Positions 27,530-35,095 of a stretch of DNA of 36,927 nucleotides are shown in pieces. Source of the stretch: Rubrivivax sp. Its GTDB lineage: Bacteria; Pseudomonadota; Gammaproteobacteria; Burkholderiales; Burkholderiaceae_C. A program made the position numbers and the translations under genes. The notes under the pieces were generated by a model, which was given only the letters and a program-made list of their open reading frames with translations, was not told the origin of the DNA and did no database searches. The stretch's first letter is position 1. The number at the start of each line of letters is the position of its first letter. Where the stretch lies: assembly GCA_030653505.1 (NCBI GenBank), contig JAURZK010000164.1, positions 1-36,927 of the forward strand, written 5' to 3'.

Positions 27530-28041
27530 GAGCGCTGCTGGAGCGTCTGTCGGGCGCACTGCACCTGACGCTGGCGGTGTCCTGCCTGTGGCTGCTGGCC
27601 AGCAGCCCATGGCTGCGCATGGTGCGCCACCTGCCGGCATCACCCGGCTTCGTCAACCTGGCGCATGTCGTCGTGGGCGTCACCGTGGCGCTGCTGCTGC
27701 CCGTCTATCTGGTGCATTGCAGCCTGGGCCAGCGCCGGCAGTTGTGCTTCCCGTGGCTCACCGGACACATGGACATGGTGAAACGCGACCTCATCGGGCT
27801 GGCACGTGGCCGCCTGCCCGCGGCCGAAGGCGGCGGCCTGCTGGCGATGCTGGAAGGTTTGCTGCTGCTGTCGCTGCTGGCCACCGCGATGTCGGGCACA
27901 GGCTGGCTGCTCGCGCAGGGTTCACAGGCTGCGCTGACCTGGTACGACGTGCACGTGATCTGCTCGCGCGTCTTCGCCGGCCTGCTGCTGGCGCACGTGC
28001 TGGGCGTTTCGCTGCACCTGCTCGACTTCGTGCGCAACTGA
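27526..28041 (+). CDS. Small b-type cytochrome-like membrane protein
   Basis: 171-aa protein with four predicted membrane helices (about residues 8-25, 40-62, 100-122, 138-160). Histidines suited to heme ligation occur in helix 2 (FVNLAHVVVGVTVALL), after it (YLVHCSLGQ) and in the last helix (WYDVHVICSRVFAGLLLAHV, then LGVSLHLLDFV), resembling cytochrome b561 or Ni-Fe hydrogenase/formate dehydrogenase gamma subunits. It starts at a GTG inside the hemG stop (GTGA). The context suggests quinone-linked electron transfer with HemG; this is inference. Confidence 0.72.
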   Translation: MRALLERLSGALHLTLAVSCLWLLASSPWLRMVRHLPASPGFVNLAHVVVGVTVALLLPVYLVHCSLGQRRQLCFPWLTGHMDMVKRDLIGLARGRLPAAEGGGLLAMLEGLLLLSLLATAMSGTGWLLAQGSQAALTWYDVHVICSRVFAGLLLAHVLGVSLHLLDFVRN

Positions 28042-28076
28042 GCGCGTCGCGAAGGCAACAGGCCCCCACGCCGCGC

Positions 28077-28100
28077 GTCCGCCGGTGCGCGGACTTGTTG
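28077..28100 (+). terminator. Possible terminator after the hemG operon
   Basis: GTCCGC-cggtgc-GCGGAC forms a 6-bp hairpin followed by a short T-containing stretch (TTGTTG). It lies in the 97-bp gap between the cytochrome gene and the convergent ice-binding gene. The T tract is weak. Confidence 0.35.
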
Positions 28101-28138
28101 CAGCCGTGACGCGGGCGAATAGATCTTTGCTGAGGAAG

Positions 28139-28972
28139 TCAGCCCCTCCGCGTCATCCGCAGCGCCACCAGGGCCAGTCCCGCCAGCGCCAGTGAGGCCG
28201 GCTCGGGCACGGTGCCGCCGGGGCCGGTGGGGCCAGCAGGAATGCCACCCGTGCCGCCACCGAAGCCACCGTTCTGGCAGTCGTTGGAGATGGTGTTGGT
28301 ATCCAGGGTCACCGCGCCAACCAGCGCGATGGCCCGGCCGCACAGGATCCTGGCCGTGGTGTTCATCGTCACGCTCTGGTCGGCGATGATGTTGCCGGCA
28401 AACAGCGTGCTGGTGCCCAGCGTTGCCGAGCTGCCGACCTGCCAGAACACACCGGTGTCCCCGACCCAGTTGACGACGTTGACCGAGGAGCCGCTGGCTG
28501 TCGTGAGCGTCTCGCCGATCTGGAAGATGAAGAGCGCGTTCGCGTCGCCCTGGGCGTCGAGCGTCAGCGCGCCCGTCAGCTGCGCCGACGACGAGAAGCG
28601 GTACACGCCGGCCGTCAGCACCCGGCCGCCAAGGTTCTGGCCCGTCAGGTCGGCCGTGAGTATCTGGCTGGCCAGCACGTTGTAGGCCGAGCGCGCATCG
28701 ATCTGGGCTTGTTCAGCCACCGCGTCGGTCTGGTGCACCGTACCGTTGGTGGTGATGCTGCCCAGCCCGGTGATGGACGTGCCGGCGTACAGACCGAGGT
28801 CACCCCACAGTGTCGTTGCGCCCGTGTTGGTGACGGTCGATGCCCCCAGCACCGCAAAACTCTGTGCGCTGCCAAGGATGGGCGCTGCCCAGGTGGACGC
28901 GCTGCCGAGCAGGCCGGCGCCGGTGATCGCCGCCACGACTGCCAGGGTTCGGAAGTGCTGTTGAATGTTCAT
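28139..28972 (-). CDS. Ice-binding-like (DUF3494) protein with PEP-CTERM sorting signal
   Basis: 277-aa exported protein. It has a signal peptide (residues 1-30, [11 protein letters not shown]) and a DUF3494 beta-solenoid domain: [112 protein letters not shown] Gly-rich linker leads to [19 protein letters not shown] and a basic end, a canonical PEP-CTERM signal for exosortase processing. DUF3494 proteins bind ice, but many bacterial copies may be adhesins or matrix proteins. Start ATG has GGAG 9 nt upstream. No exosortase gene is in the window. Confidence 0.92.
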   Translation of the reverse strand: MNIQQHFRTLAVVAAITGAGLLGSASTWAAPILGSAQSFAVLGASTVTNTGATTLWGDLGLYAGTSITGLGSITTNGTVHQTDAVAEQAQIDARSAYNVLASQILTADLTGQNLGGRVLTAGVYRFSSSAQLTGALTLDAQGDANALFIFQIGETLTTASGSSVNVVNWVGDTGVFWQVGSSATLGTSTLFAGNIIADQSVTMNTTARILCGRAIALVGAVTLDTNTISNDCQNGGFGGGTGGIPAGPTGPGGTVPEPASLALAGLALVALRMTRRG

Positions 28973-29265
28973 GGTGTGCTCCGCTTCGTTGATTCGAAGG
29001 CCCGCTGCCGCGATACAGCCGACGCAAGTCCTTGCAATCAGTTTCGACTTTTGCGCATCCCGGCGCCAGCCCCTCCCCCTGGGCCTGAGGCTGACGTCAG
29101 AGATAAGCGAGACATCACACTGACAGCAAGGCCGGAACGTGCTTGCCATGTGCTGCAGGCCGCCGATCCCGGTCCCGCGCCCCGGCTCGGCTGCGCATGC
29201 CTTGATGCGCAACGGCGCGCCCCCATCTGCCACGACCTGAACCTACTCTGCCCGTGCCGCCGCCC
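28973..29265. other. Divergent intergenic region with a 10-bp palindrome
   Basis: This 293-bp region separates the ice-binding gene from the htrA-like gene and must hold both promoters. It contains the perfect palindrome CTGACGTCAG (29091-29100), an inverted repeat GCAAG-TC-CTTGC (29024-29035) and a small CTTCG/CGAAG hairpin close to the ice-binding gene start. I could not identify convincing -35/-10 pairs or a small gene. Confidence 0.4.
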
Positions 29266-30378
29266 ATGCAAGCCCTCACCTCGCCCAGCAAGTTCACCGT
29301 CGCCGCCGCTGCGCTGCTGGGTGCCGCAGCCGCCTTCTTCGCCGTGCCGGCACTGGTTCAGGGCCGCGCCGACGCCACGCCGCGCGCCGTCGCGCCGCGC
29401 GGGCCCCTGGCCGCCGACGAGATGGCCAACATCGATCTCTTCCGGCGCGCCTCGCCCTCCGTCGTGCACATCACCAGCCTGGGCGTGCAGCGCGACCTCT
29501 TCAGCCTGAACGTTCAGCAGGTGCCGCGCGGCACCGGCACCGGCTTCGTGTGGGACGACAACGGCCACATCGTCACCAACTTCCACGTCATCCAGGGCGC
29601 CAACGGTGCACGCGTGACGCTGGCCGATCAGACCAGCTACGACGCCACGATGGTCGGCGCCTTTCCCGACCGCGACCTGGCCGTGCTGCGCATCGAGGCG
29701 CCGAAGGCCAAGCTGCCGCCCATCGCGCTGGGCAGCAGCCGCGAGCTGCAGGTGGGCCAGCGTGTCTACGCCATCGGCAACCCCTTCGGCCTGGACCAGA
29801 CGCTGACCACCGGCCTGGTGAGCGCGCTGAACCGCGAAATCGAGTCCTTCAACAACCGCACCATCCGCGGCGTGATCCAGACCGACGCGGCCATCAACCC
29901 CGGCAACTCGGGCGGGCCGCTGCTCGACTCGGCGGGGCGGCTGATCGGTGTCAACACGCAGATCGCCAGCCCCAGCGGCGCCAGCGCGGGCATCGGCTTT
30001 GCGATACCGGCCGACGAGGTGAACCGCATCGTGCCGCGGCTGATTCGCGACGGGCGCTTCGTGCGTCCGGCCATCGGCGTCTCGGCGGGGCCGGCCGGGC
30101 TGCAGCAGGCGCTGAAACTGCCCAAGGGGGTCGTGATCGTCGACGTCGGGCGCGGCACGCCGGCAGCCCGCGCCGGGCTGCAGCCCTTCAGGCGCGGCAA
30201 CCGCGGCGAGGTGCTGCCTGGCGACGTCATCACCGCCATCGACGGTGAGGCGGTGAACGGTTTCGACGACATGCTGGCCGTGCTGGAACGCCGCCAGCCC
30301 GGCCAGAGCGTCACGCTGAGCGTGTGGCGCGAAGGGCGCGAACGCAAGCAGGCGCTGGTGCTGGCCGCACCCGAGTGA
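29266..30378 (+). CDS. HtrA/DegS-like trypsin-type serine protease with one PDZ domain
   Basis: Periplasmic quality-control protease, membrane-anchored or secreted through an N-terminal hydrophobic segment (residues 11-31). Catalytic triad His107 (HIVTNFHVIQG), Asp137 (FPDRDLAVLRI) and Ser215 (NPGNSGGPLL) is intact, and a single C-terminal PDZ domain follows (from about residue 270, ending in the VLPGDVITAIDGEAVNGFDD segment). 370 aa from the ATG at 29266; a GTG at 29254 would add four residues. One PDZ and an N-terminal anchor favour a DegS/HhoB-like rather than a DegP-like form. msrB and msrA follow on the same strand. Confidence 0.92.
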   Translation: MQALTSPSKFTVAAAALLGAAAAFFAVPALVQGRADATPRAVAPRGPLAADEMANIDLFRRASPSVVHITSLGVQRDLFSLNVQQVPRGTGTGFVWDDNGHIVTNFHVIQGANGARVTLADQTSYDATMVGAFPDRDLAVLRIEAPKAKLPPIALGSSRELQVGQRVYAIGNPFGLDQTLTTGLVSALNREIESFNNRTIRGVIQTDAAINPGNSGGPLLDSAGRLIGVNTQIASPSGASAGIGFAIPADEVNRIVPRLIRDGRFVRPAIGVSAGPAGLQQALKLPKGVVIVDVGRGTPAARAGLQPFRRGNRGEVLPGDVITAIDGEAVNGFDDMLAVLERRQPGQSVTLSVWREGRERKQALVLAAPE

Positions 30379-30410
30379 GGCAGCGGCGCCGCCACGCGGA
30401 AAAGACCCCA

Positions 30411-30431
30411 GCGGCCCGGTGCAGGGGCCGC
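30411..30431. other. GC-rich hairpin between htrA-like gene and msrB
   Basis: GCGGCCC-ggtgcag-GGGCCGC forms a perfect 7-bp stem, 33 bp after the protease stop. There is no T-run, so at most it is a factor-dependent terminator or an mRNA-stabilising structure. Confidence 0.25.
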
Positions 30432-30501
30432 CACGCCATGATCGGCGCACGTCGACGCTGAAAGATCCTGCCCCCCGGGCCGACCCAGCTTCATCGATCC
30501 G

Positions 30502-30507
30502 AAGGAG
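30502..30507 (+). promoter_or_regulatory. Ribosome binding site that decides the msrB start
   Basis: AAGGAG directly abuts an ATG at 30508 (zero spacing) and is 6 nt from the ATG at 30514. Only the second is usable, which also places the twin Arg at residues 3-4 of the protein. Confidence 0.75.
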
Positions 30508-30513
30508 ATGCCC

Positions 30514-31005
30514 ATGACCCGCCGCCAATGGATGGCCCTGCTTTCTGCGCTGGGCATGGGCAGCGCCGCGAAACACGCCGCTGCCGCGCCCGCCGTGCCG
30601 GCCCAGCGCAGCGACCGCCTCGAACTGCCGGCCGCCGAGTGGCGCCGCCGCCTTTCGCCCGCGCAGTACGCCGTGCTGCGCGACGAAGGCACCGAACGCC
30701 CCTTCAGCAGCCCGCTGAACGACGAGAAGCGCGCCGGCACCTACGTGTGCGCCGGCTGCAAGTTGCCGCTCTTCGCACACACCGCCAAGTTCGACAGCGG
30801 CACCGGCTGGCCCAGCTTCCACTCGCCGCTGCCCGGCGCGTTGGGCACGCGCACGGACTTCAAGATGATCCTGCCGCGCACCGAGTACCACTGCGCGCGC
30901 TGCGGCGGCCACCAGGGTCATGTCTTCGACGACGGCCCGCGGCCCACCGGCAGGCGTTACTGCAACAACGGCGTGGCCTTGCGTTTCGAGGTGGCAGCGG
31001 CATGA
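30514..31005 (+). CDS. msrB: Peptide-methionine (R)-S-oxide reductase, exported
   Basis: Reduces methionine-R-sulfoxide in oxidised proteins. 163 aa: an N-terminal export signal beginning MTRRQWMALLSALGMG (twin Arg plus hydrophobic stretch and Ala-rich end, suggesting Tat or Sec export), then the SelR domain with Zn-binding CAGC (Cys79, Cys82) and CARC (Cys127, Cys130), FDSGTGWPSFHSPL, HVFDDGPRPTGRRYC, and the catalytic Cys150 in RYCNN. The stop overlaps the msrA start as ATGA, so the two stereospecific reductases are co-translated. The target is probably periplasmic protein. Confidence 0.94.
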   Translation: MTRRQWMALLSALGMGSAAKHAAAAPAVPAQRSDRLELPAAEWRRRLSPAQYAVLRDEGTERPFSSPLNDEKRAGTYVCAGCKLPLFAHTAKFDSGTGWPSFHSPLPGALGTRTDFKMILPRTEYHCARCGGHQGHVFDDGPRPTGRRYCNNGVALRFEVAAA

Positions 31006-31625
31006 CGCGGGCCGGCCTACTCGCGCTGCTGCTCGCTGGCCTGGCCGCGGCAGCCTTCGCCCAGGCACCCGCACCCACACCTGCCCCGGCGTCCACGCCC
31101 ACCGCCGTGGCCACCTTCGCGGGCGGCTGCTTCTGGTGCGTCGAGGCAGACTTCGACAAGCTGCCGGGCGTGCTGTCCACGACCTCGGGCTACACCGGCG
31201 GCACGGTGGTCAACCCGAGCTACGAGCAGGTCTCGGCGCAGCGCACAGGTCACGCCGAGGTGGTGCGTATCGTCTTCGACCCGGCGAAGGTCAGCTACGA
31301 CACCTTGCTGGGCAAGTTCTGGCGCAGCATCGACCCGACGACCAAGGACCGCCAGTTCTGCGACAGCGGCAGCCCCTACCGCACGGCCATCTTCACGCAC
31401 GACGCTGCACAGGCCGCGGCCGCCAAAGCGTCGCTCGCGGCGCTGGAGAAGAGCAAACCCTTCAAGGAGCCGATCGTGACGACGATCGAACCCGCCGGTG
31501 CCTTCTACCCGGCCGAGGACTACCACCAGGACTACTACCGCAAGAACCCGGTGCGTTATGCGTACTACCGTGCGTCCTGCGGTCGCGACGCGCGGCTGCA
31601 GCAGCTCTGGGGCGCGGCGAAGTAG
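31002..31625 (+). CDS. msrA: Peptide-methionine (S)-S-oxide reductase, exported
   Basis: Reduces methionine-S-sulfoxide. 207 aa: Sec signal peptide (residues 1-20, ending AFAQA), a Pro/Ala linker, then the MsrA domain with the active site GCFWC (Cys43 nucleophile), TSGYTGGTVVNPSYEQVS, GHAEVVRIVFDP, AEDYHQDYY, and a C-terminal recycling Cys193 (RASCGRD). Expected to work in the periplasm beside the MsrB encoded just upstream. A membrane thiol donor (DsbD/CcdA type) must come from elsewhere, as none is seen here. Confidence 0.95.
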   Translation: MTRAGLLALLLAGLAAAAFAQAPAPTPAPASTPTAVATFAGGCFWCVEADFDKLPGVLSTTSGYTGGTVVNPSYEQVSAQRTGHAEVVRIVFDPAKVSYDTLLGKFWRSIDPTTKDRQFCDSGSPYRTAIFTHDAAQAAAAKASLAALEKSKPFKEPIVTTIEPAGAFYPAEDYHQDYYRKNPVRYAYYRASCGRDARLQQLWGAAK

Positions 31626-31628
31626 CGC

Positions 31629-31646
31629 CGCGGCGCACGCGCCGCG
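31629..31646. other. GC hairpin between convergent msrA and antiporter genes
   Basis: CGCGGCGC-AC-GCGCCGCG is a perfect 8-bp inverted repeat in the 28-bp gap between two convergent genes. It may help end transcription in both directions, but no T-run is present. Confidence 0.35.
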
Positions 31647-31653
31647 CCGGCCT

Positions 31654-33339
31654 TCAAAGGTAGTACAGCGCCAGGTACCCCAGCAGCAGCACCATGACCC
31701 ACAGCGCCATCGAGCGTGTTGCCCAGGTGCGCGCGAGCCGACCCTCCTGGCCGTGGGTGCGTTCCACCAGGTCCAGCACACCCTGGCCCAGGGCCATTGC
31801 GGGCCGCGCGACGACGCCACGCACCCCGGCGTAGCCGTGGCGCACGGCGAGCCACAGCGCCGGGCCGGCGCGGCGCCACAGCCAGTCGGTGTCGAGCGTG
31901 ATGGTCAGCGTGCGCTTCAGCCAGGGCAGCATGACAAAAAACGCCAGGCCAGAGAACAGCAGCAGCTGCAACTGCGTGACCACGTGGGCACCGGTGTAGG
32001 GCACGTAGTTCACCGTGTAGGGCAGCAGCGCGTACAGCGGCTCGACCCACACGCCCATCGCGATGCACAGGAAGGCGAAGAAGACCATCGCCCAGCGCAT
32101 CGACGCCGGTGGCTCGGCCGGGCGCAGCCCTGAGTCCTTCTGGAAGAACACGAACCACGGGAACTTGATGCCGGCGTGCAGGAAGACGCCGGCAGAGGCC
32201 GCCGTGAGGCCCAGCCACACCCACAGCAGATGCCCGTCGGCCGCGGCCTGCGAGACCATCGACTTCGAGATGAAGCCCGAGGTCAGCGGGAAGGATGAGA
32301 TCGCCAGCGCGCCGATGGTGCCGCAGACCGTGGTCAGCGGCATGCTGTGGAAGAGCCCGCCGAGCTCGGAGCACTTGCGCCGGTTCGTCATCAACAGCAC
32401 CGAGCCGGCCGACATCAGCAGCAGCGCCTTGTAGATGATGTGCGTGAAGGCATGCGCCGCGGCGCCGTTGAGCGCCATCTCGGTGCCTATGCCGATGCCC
32501 ACGAGCATGAAGCCGACCTGGTTGACGATGGAATAGGCCAGGATGCGCCGCATGTCGTTTTCCAGCAGCGCGTAGACGATGCCGTAGAAGATCATGAACA
32601 GGCCCACCCAGATCAGCAGCTCGGTGCCGGGGAAGCCGCGGATGAGCACGTAGACCGCCGTCTTGGTGGTGAAGGCCGACAGGAACACCGTGCCGCTCCA
32701 CGAGGCTTCGGGGTAGGCGTCGGGCAGCCAGGCCGACAGCGGCGGCGCGCCGGCGTTGACCAGGAAGCCGATGAGGATCAGCCAGTGCGCCGGTGAATCG
32801 AGCACCATGCGCGTGAAAGCGACGTCGCCGGTCTGCACGACATGGCCGGTGACGCCGGCGAAGAGCACCACGCCGCCCAGCAGGTGCACCATCAGGTAGC
32901 GCCGCGCGGCGCGATAAGCACCCGCTTCGCCCTGACTCCACAGCACCAGCGTCGAACCCACCGCCATCAGTTCCCAGAAGGCGAAGACGGTGACCAGGTC
33001 GCCCGCCAGCGCCACGCCGATGGCTGAACCCGCGTAGACGAAGGCCGCGGGCACCTCGACGCGGCTCTTCTGCCCCACGGCGAAGAGGCCACCACCGGCG
33101 GCCATCAAGGCGAAGATGGTGGCGAACAGGCGCGAAAGCTTGTCGCCCTGCAGCGGCGTCAACGTGTACTCGAGGAAACGCACCTGCCACACCGGGCCGT
33201 CGGGCACCTCCCACACCAGGGCCAGCACGGCCAGCGGCAGTGCCACCACCGCCGCCGCGCGCAACCGGCCGCGCAGCAGAGGTAGCAGCAGCGCGCCCGC
33301 GATGAGCACCAGGCCCGGGTGCAGCACGGTGTCAATCAT
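31654..33339 (-). CDS. Mrp-type antiporter large subunit, third MrpD/NuoL-like copy
   Basis: 561-aa polytopic membrane protein of the NuoL/M/N-MrpA/D family, part of a multi-subunit cation/proton antiporter. The TM5 Glu123 (FAFWELMAVGS), TM8 Lys226 (FTTKTAVYVLIR), and Lys304 and Lys359 (SSFPLTSGFISKS) are present. At TM7, where the two sister subunits have Lys (GxxLKLALFPLHQWLP), this one reads GFLVNAGAPPLSAWLP: Asn195 replaces Lys and the following His is lost. It has a longer C-terminal region than its sisters. ATG overlaps the small upstream gene by 8 bp. Last gene of the operon. Confidence 0.9.
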   Translation of the reverse strand: MIDTVLHPGLVLIAGALLLPLLRGRLRAAAVVALPLAVLALVWEVPDGPVWQVRFLEYTLTPLQGDKLSRLFATIFALMAAGGGLFAVGQKSRVEVPAAFVYAGSAIGVALAGDLVTVFAFWELMAVGSTLVLWSQGEAGAYRAARRYLMVHLLGGVVLFAGVTGHVVQTGDVAFTRMVLDSPAHWLILIGFLVNAGAPPLSAWLPDAYPEASWSGTVFLSAFTTKTAVYVLIRGFPGTELLIWVGLFMIFYGIVYALLENDMRRILAYSIVNQVGFMLVGIGIGTEMALNGAAAHAFTHIIYKALLLMSAGSVLLMTNRRKCSELGGLFHSMPLTTVCGTIGALAISSFPLTSGFISKSMVSQAAADGHLLWVWLGLTAASAGVFLHAGIKFPWFVFFQKDSGLRPAEPPASMRWAMVFFAFLCIAMGVWVEPLYALLPYTVNYVPYTGAHVVTQLQLLLFSGLAFFVMLPWLKRTLTITLDTDWLWRRAGPALWLAVRHGYAGVRGVVARPAMALGQGVLDLVERTHGQEGRLARTWATRSMALWVMVLLLGYLALYYL

Positions 33340-33601
33340 CGCGACGACCGTCGTAGTAGGTGTCGGCGCGCTTGAGCAGCATCGCCAGGCCCTTGGCGAA
33401 GACGATCATCGCGGCGCAGGCGGCAAAGCCGAACCAGGCGTGGAAAGCGAAGATGCCCTCGATGCCGAAGTGCGGGTTCAACTGCACGGCCAGTTCGGCG
33501 GCCACGGTGAGCGCCAGCACGACGAGGAAGCCGCGCCAAAGCAACTGCACGTTGCGCGGGTGGTCCAGCCAATGCGATGGCGGCGGGGGTGTCTGGGGCA
33601 T
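33332..33601 (-). CDS. Small two-helix membrane protein of the antiporter operon
   Basis: 89 aa with two predicted membrane helices (about residues 22-41 and 52-74) and a charged C-terminus (LLKRADTYYDGRRDD). I do not recognise a named family. It has a good Shine-Dalgarno (GAGGAG, 8 nt before the ATG) and lies between two antiporter subunits, 12 bp after one and overlapping the next. It is therefore a probable accessory subunit of the complex. Confidence 0.8.
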   Translation of the reverse strand: MPQTPPPPSHWLDHPRNVQLLWRGFLVVLALTVAAELAVQLNPHFGIEGIFAFHAWFGFAACAAMIVFAKGLAMLLKRADTYYDGRRDD

Positions 33602-33613
33602 GGTCGGGGCTCC

Positions 33614-35095
33614 TCAGCGGCCGATCAGCTGGCGCGCCAGCGCCAGCGGCACGTCGGGCAGGAAGAACAGCAGCACGGTGGCCGCGGCGGTGAGGCTCAG
33701 CGCCAGCACCATCGGCCAGGGCGCCTCGCCGTGCGGATGCACATCGTGGCCATGTGCTGCCGAGGGCGCAACGAAAAACGCGCGGTAGACGATGGGCAGG
33801 AAGTAGCCCGCGTTGAGCAGCGTGCTGACGGCAATCACCGCCACGCCCAGCCACTGCTGCGACGCCACGGCACCCGACAGCATGTACCACTTCGAGATGA
33901 AACCCGCCGCCGGCGGCAGGCCGATCATCGACAGCGCGGCAATGGTGAAGGCGCCCATCGTGACTGGCATGCGACGGCCGATGCCGTCGAGCTGGCTCAC
34001 CTCGGTCTTGTGCGCCGCCGTGTAGATGGCGCCGGCAGCGAAGAAGAGCGTGATCTTGCCCACCGCGTGCGCTGCGATGTGGATCACCGCGCCGAGGATC
34101 GACAAGGGCGCCAGCAGCGCCGCGGCCATCACGACGTAGGACAGCTGGCTGACGGTGGAATAGGCCAGCCGGCGCTTCAGGTTGTCGGCGCCCAGCGCCA
34201 CCACCGAGGCCGCGATGATCGTGAAGCCGGCCACCACCACCAGCCAGTCGGCAGCGCCACCCAAGCCGGCACCGGCCAGGTTGTCGACGCCGAAGATGTA
34301 GACGATGACCTTGACCACCGTGAACACACCCGCCTTCACCACCGCCACCGCGTGCAGCAGCGCCGACACCGGCGTGGGCGCCACCATGGCCGCCGGCAGC
34401 CAGCGGTGGAAGGGCATCAGCGCGGCCTTGCCGACGCCGAACATGCACAGCGCCAGCAGCACGGCGGTGCCGTGGTGGCCGAGCCGGCCTTCGAGGATGC
34501 CGCCGGGCGTGAAGTCGGTGGTGCCGGCGATGAACCAGATGAAGACCAGCGCCGGCAGCAGGAAGGCCACCGAGGTGCCCATCAGGTAGGCCAGGTAGAT
34601 GCGGCCGCCGGCCCGCGCCTTGTCGGTGCCGGCGTGCGTGACCAGCGGGTAGGTGATCAGCGTCAGCACCTCGTAGGCGATGAACAGCGTGAAGAGGTTG
34701 CCCGCGAAGGCCACGCCCATGGTGGCGGCCAGCGCCAGCGCGAAGCAGATGTAGAAGCGCGTCTGGTGCTGCTCGCGGTTGGCGCGCATGTAGCCGATCG
34801 AATACAGCGAATTGACGATCCACAGCCCCGACGCGACCAGCGCGAAGAGCATGCCCAGCGGTTCGACCGTGAAGCTGATCTGCAGCCCCGGCAGCACCGT
34901 GAACAGCGTCAGCGTGGGACGCGCGCCGGCCAGCACGGCCGGCAGCAGGTTCAGCACCACCGTCAGCAGCAGCGCCGCGGTGGTCATCGTGACGGCGTCG
35001 CGCAGGTCGGGCAGGTGCGATGTCGACCACATCAGCAGCGCGCCGCCCAGCGGCACGGCCATGGCGGCGAGGATCCACAGTTCCGGCGTGATCAT
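33614..35095 (-). CDS. Mrp-type antiporter large subunit, second MrpD/NuoM-like copy
   Basis: 493-aa polytopic protein of the proton-pumping NuoM/N-MrpD family. The key ion-path residues are all there: TM5 Glu142 (FIAYEVLTLITYPL), TM7 Lys223 (FGVGKAALMPFHRWLP), TM8 Lys254 (VAVVKAGVFTVVK), Lys347 and TM12 Lys402 (PPAAGFISKWYML). A His-containing loop (AAHGHDVHPHGEAP) lies near the C-terminus. The chosen ATG (MITPELWIL) overlaps the upstream subunit's stop (TGATG). Confidence 0.92.
   Translation of the reverse strand: MITPELWILAAMAVPLGGALLMWSTSHLPDLRDAVTMTTAALLLTVVLNLLPAVLAGARPTLTLFTVLPGLQISFTVEPLGMLFALVASGLWIVNSLYSIGYMRANREQHQTRFYICFALALAATMGVAFAGNLFTLFIAYEVLTLITYPLVTHAGTDKARAGGRIYLAYLMGTSVAFLLPALVFIWFIAGTTDFTPGGILEGRLGHHGTAVLLALCMFGVGKAALMPFHRWLPAAMVAPTPVSALLHAVAVVKAGVFTVVKVIVYIFGVDNLAGAGLGGAADWLVVVAGFTIIAASVVALGADNLKRRLAYSTVSQLSYVVMAAALLAPLSILGAVIHIAAHAVGKITLFFAAGAIYTAAHKTEVSQLDGIGRRMPVTMGAFTIAALSMIGLPPAAGFISKWYMLSGAVASQQWLGVAVIAVSTLLNAGYFLPIVYRAFFVAPSAAHGHDVHPHGEAPWPMVLALSLTAAATVLLFFLPDVPLALARQLIGR

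Noticed and set aside
29134..29148. Minus-strand TGGCAAGCACGTTCC as a sigma-54 promoter for the PEP-CTERM protein.
   Set aside because: The -12 element reads TTCC instead of TTGC and the site is about 160 bp before the ATG; too weak to claim although some PEP-CTERM genes are RpoN-dependent.
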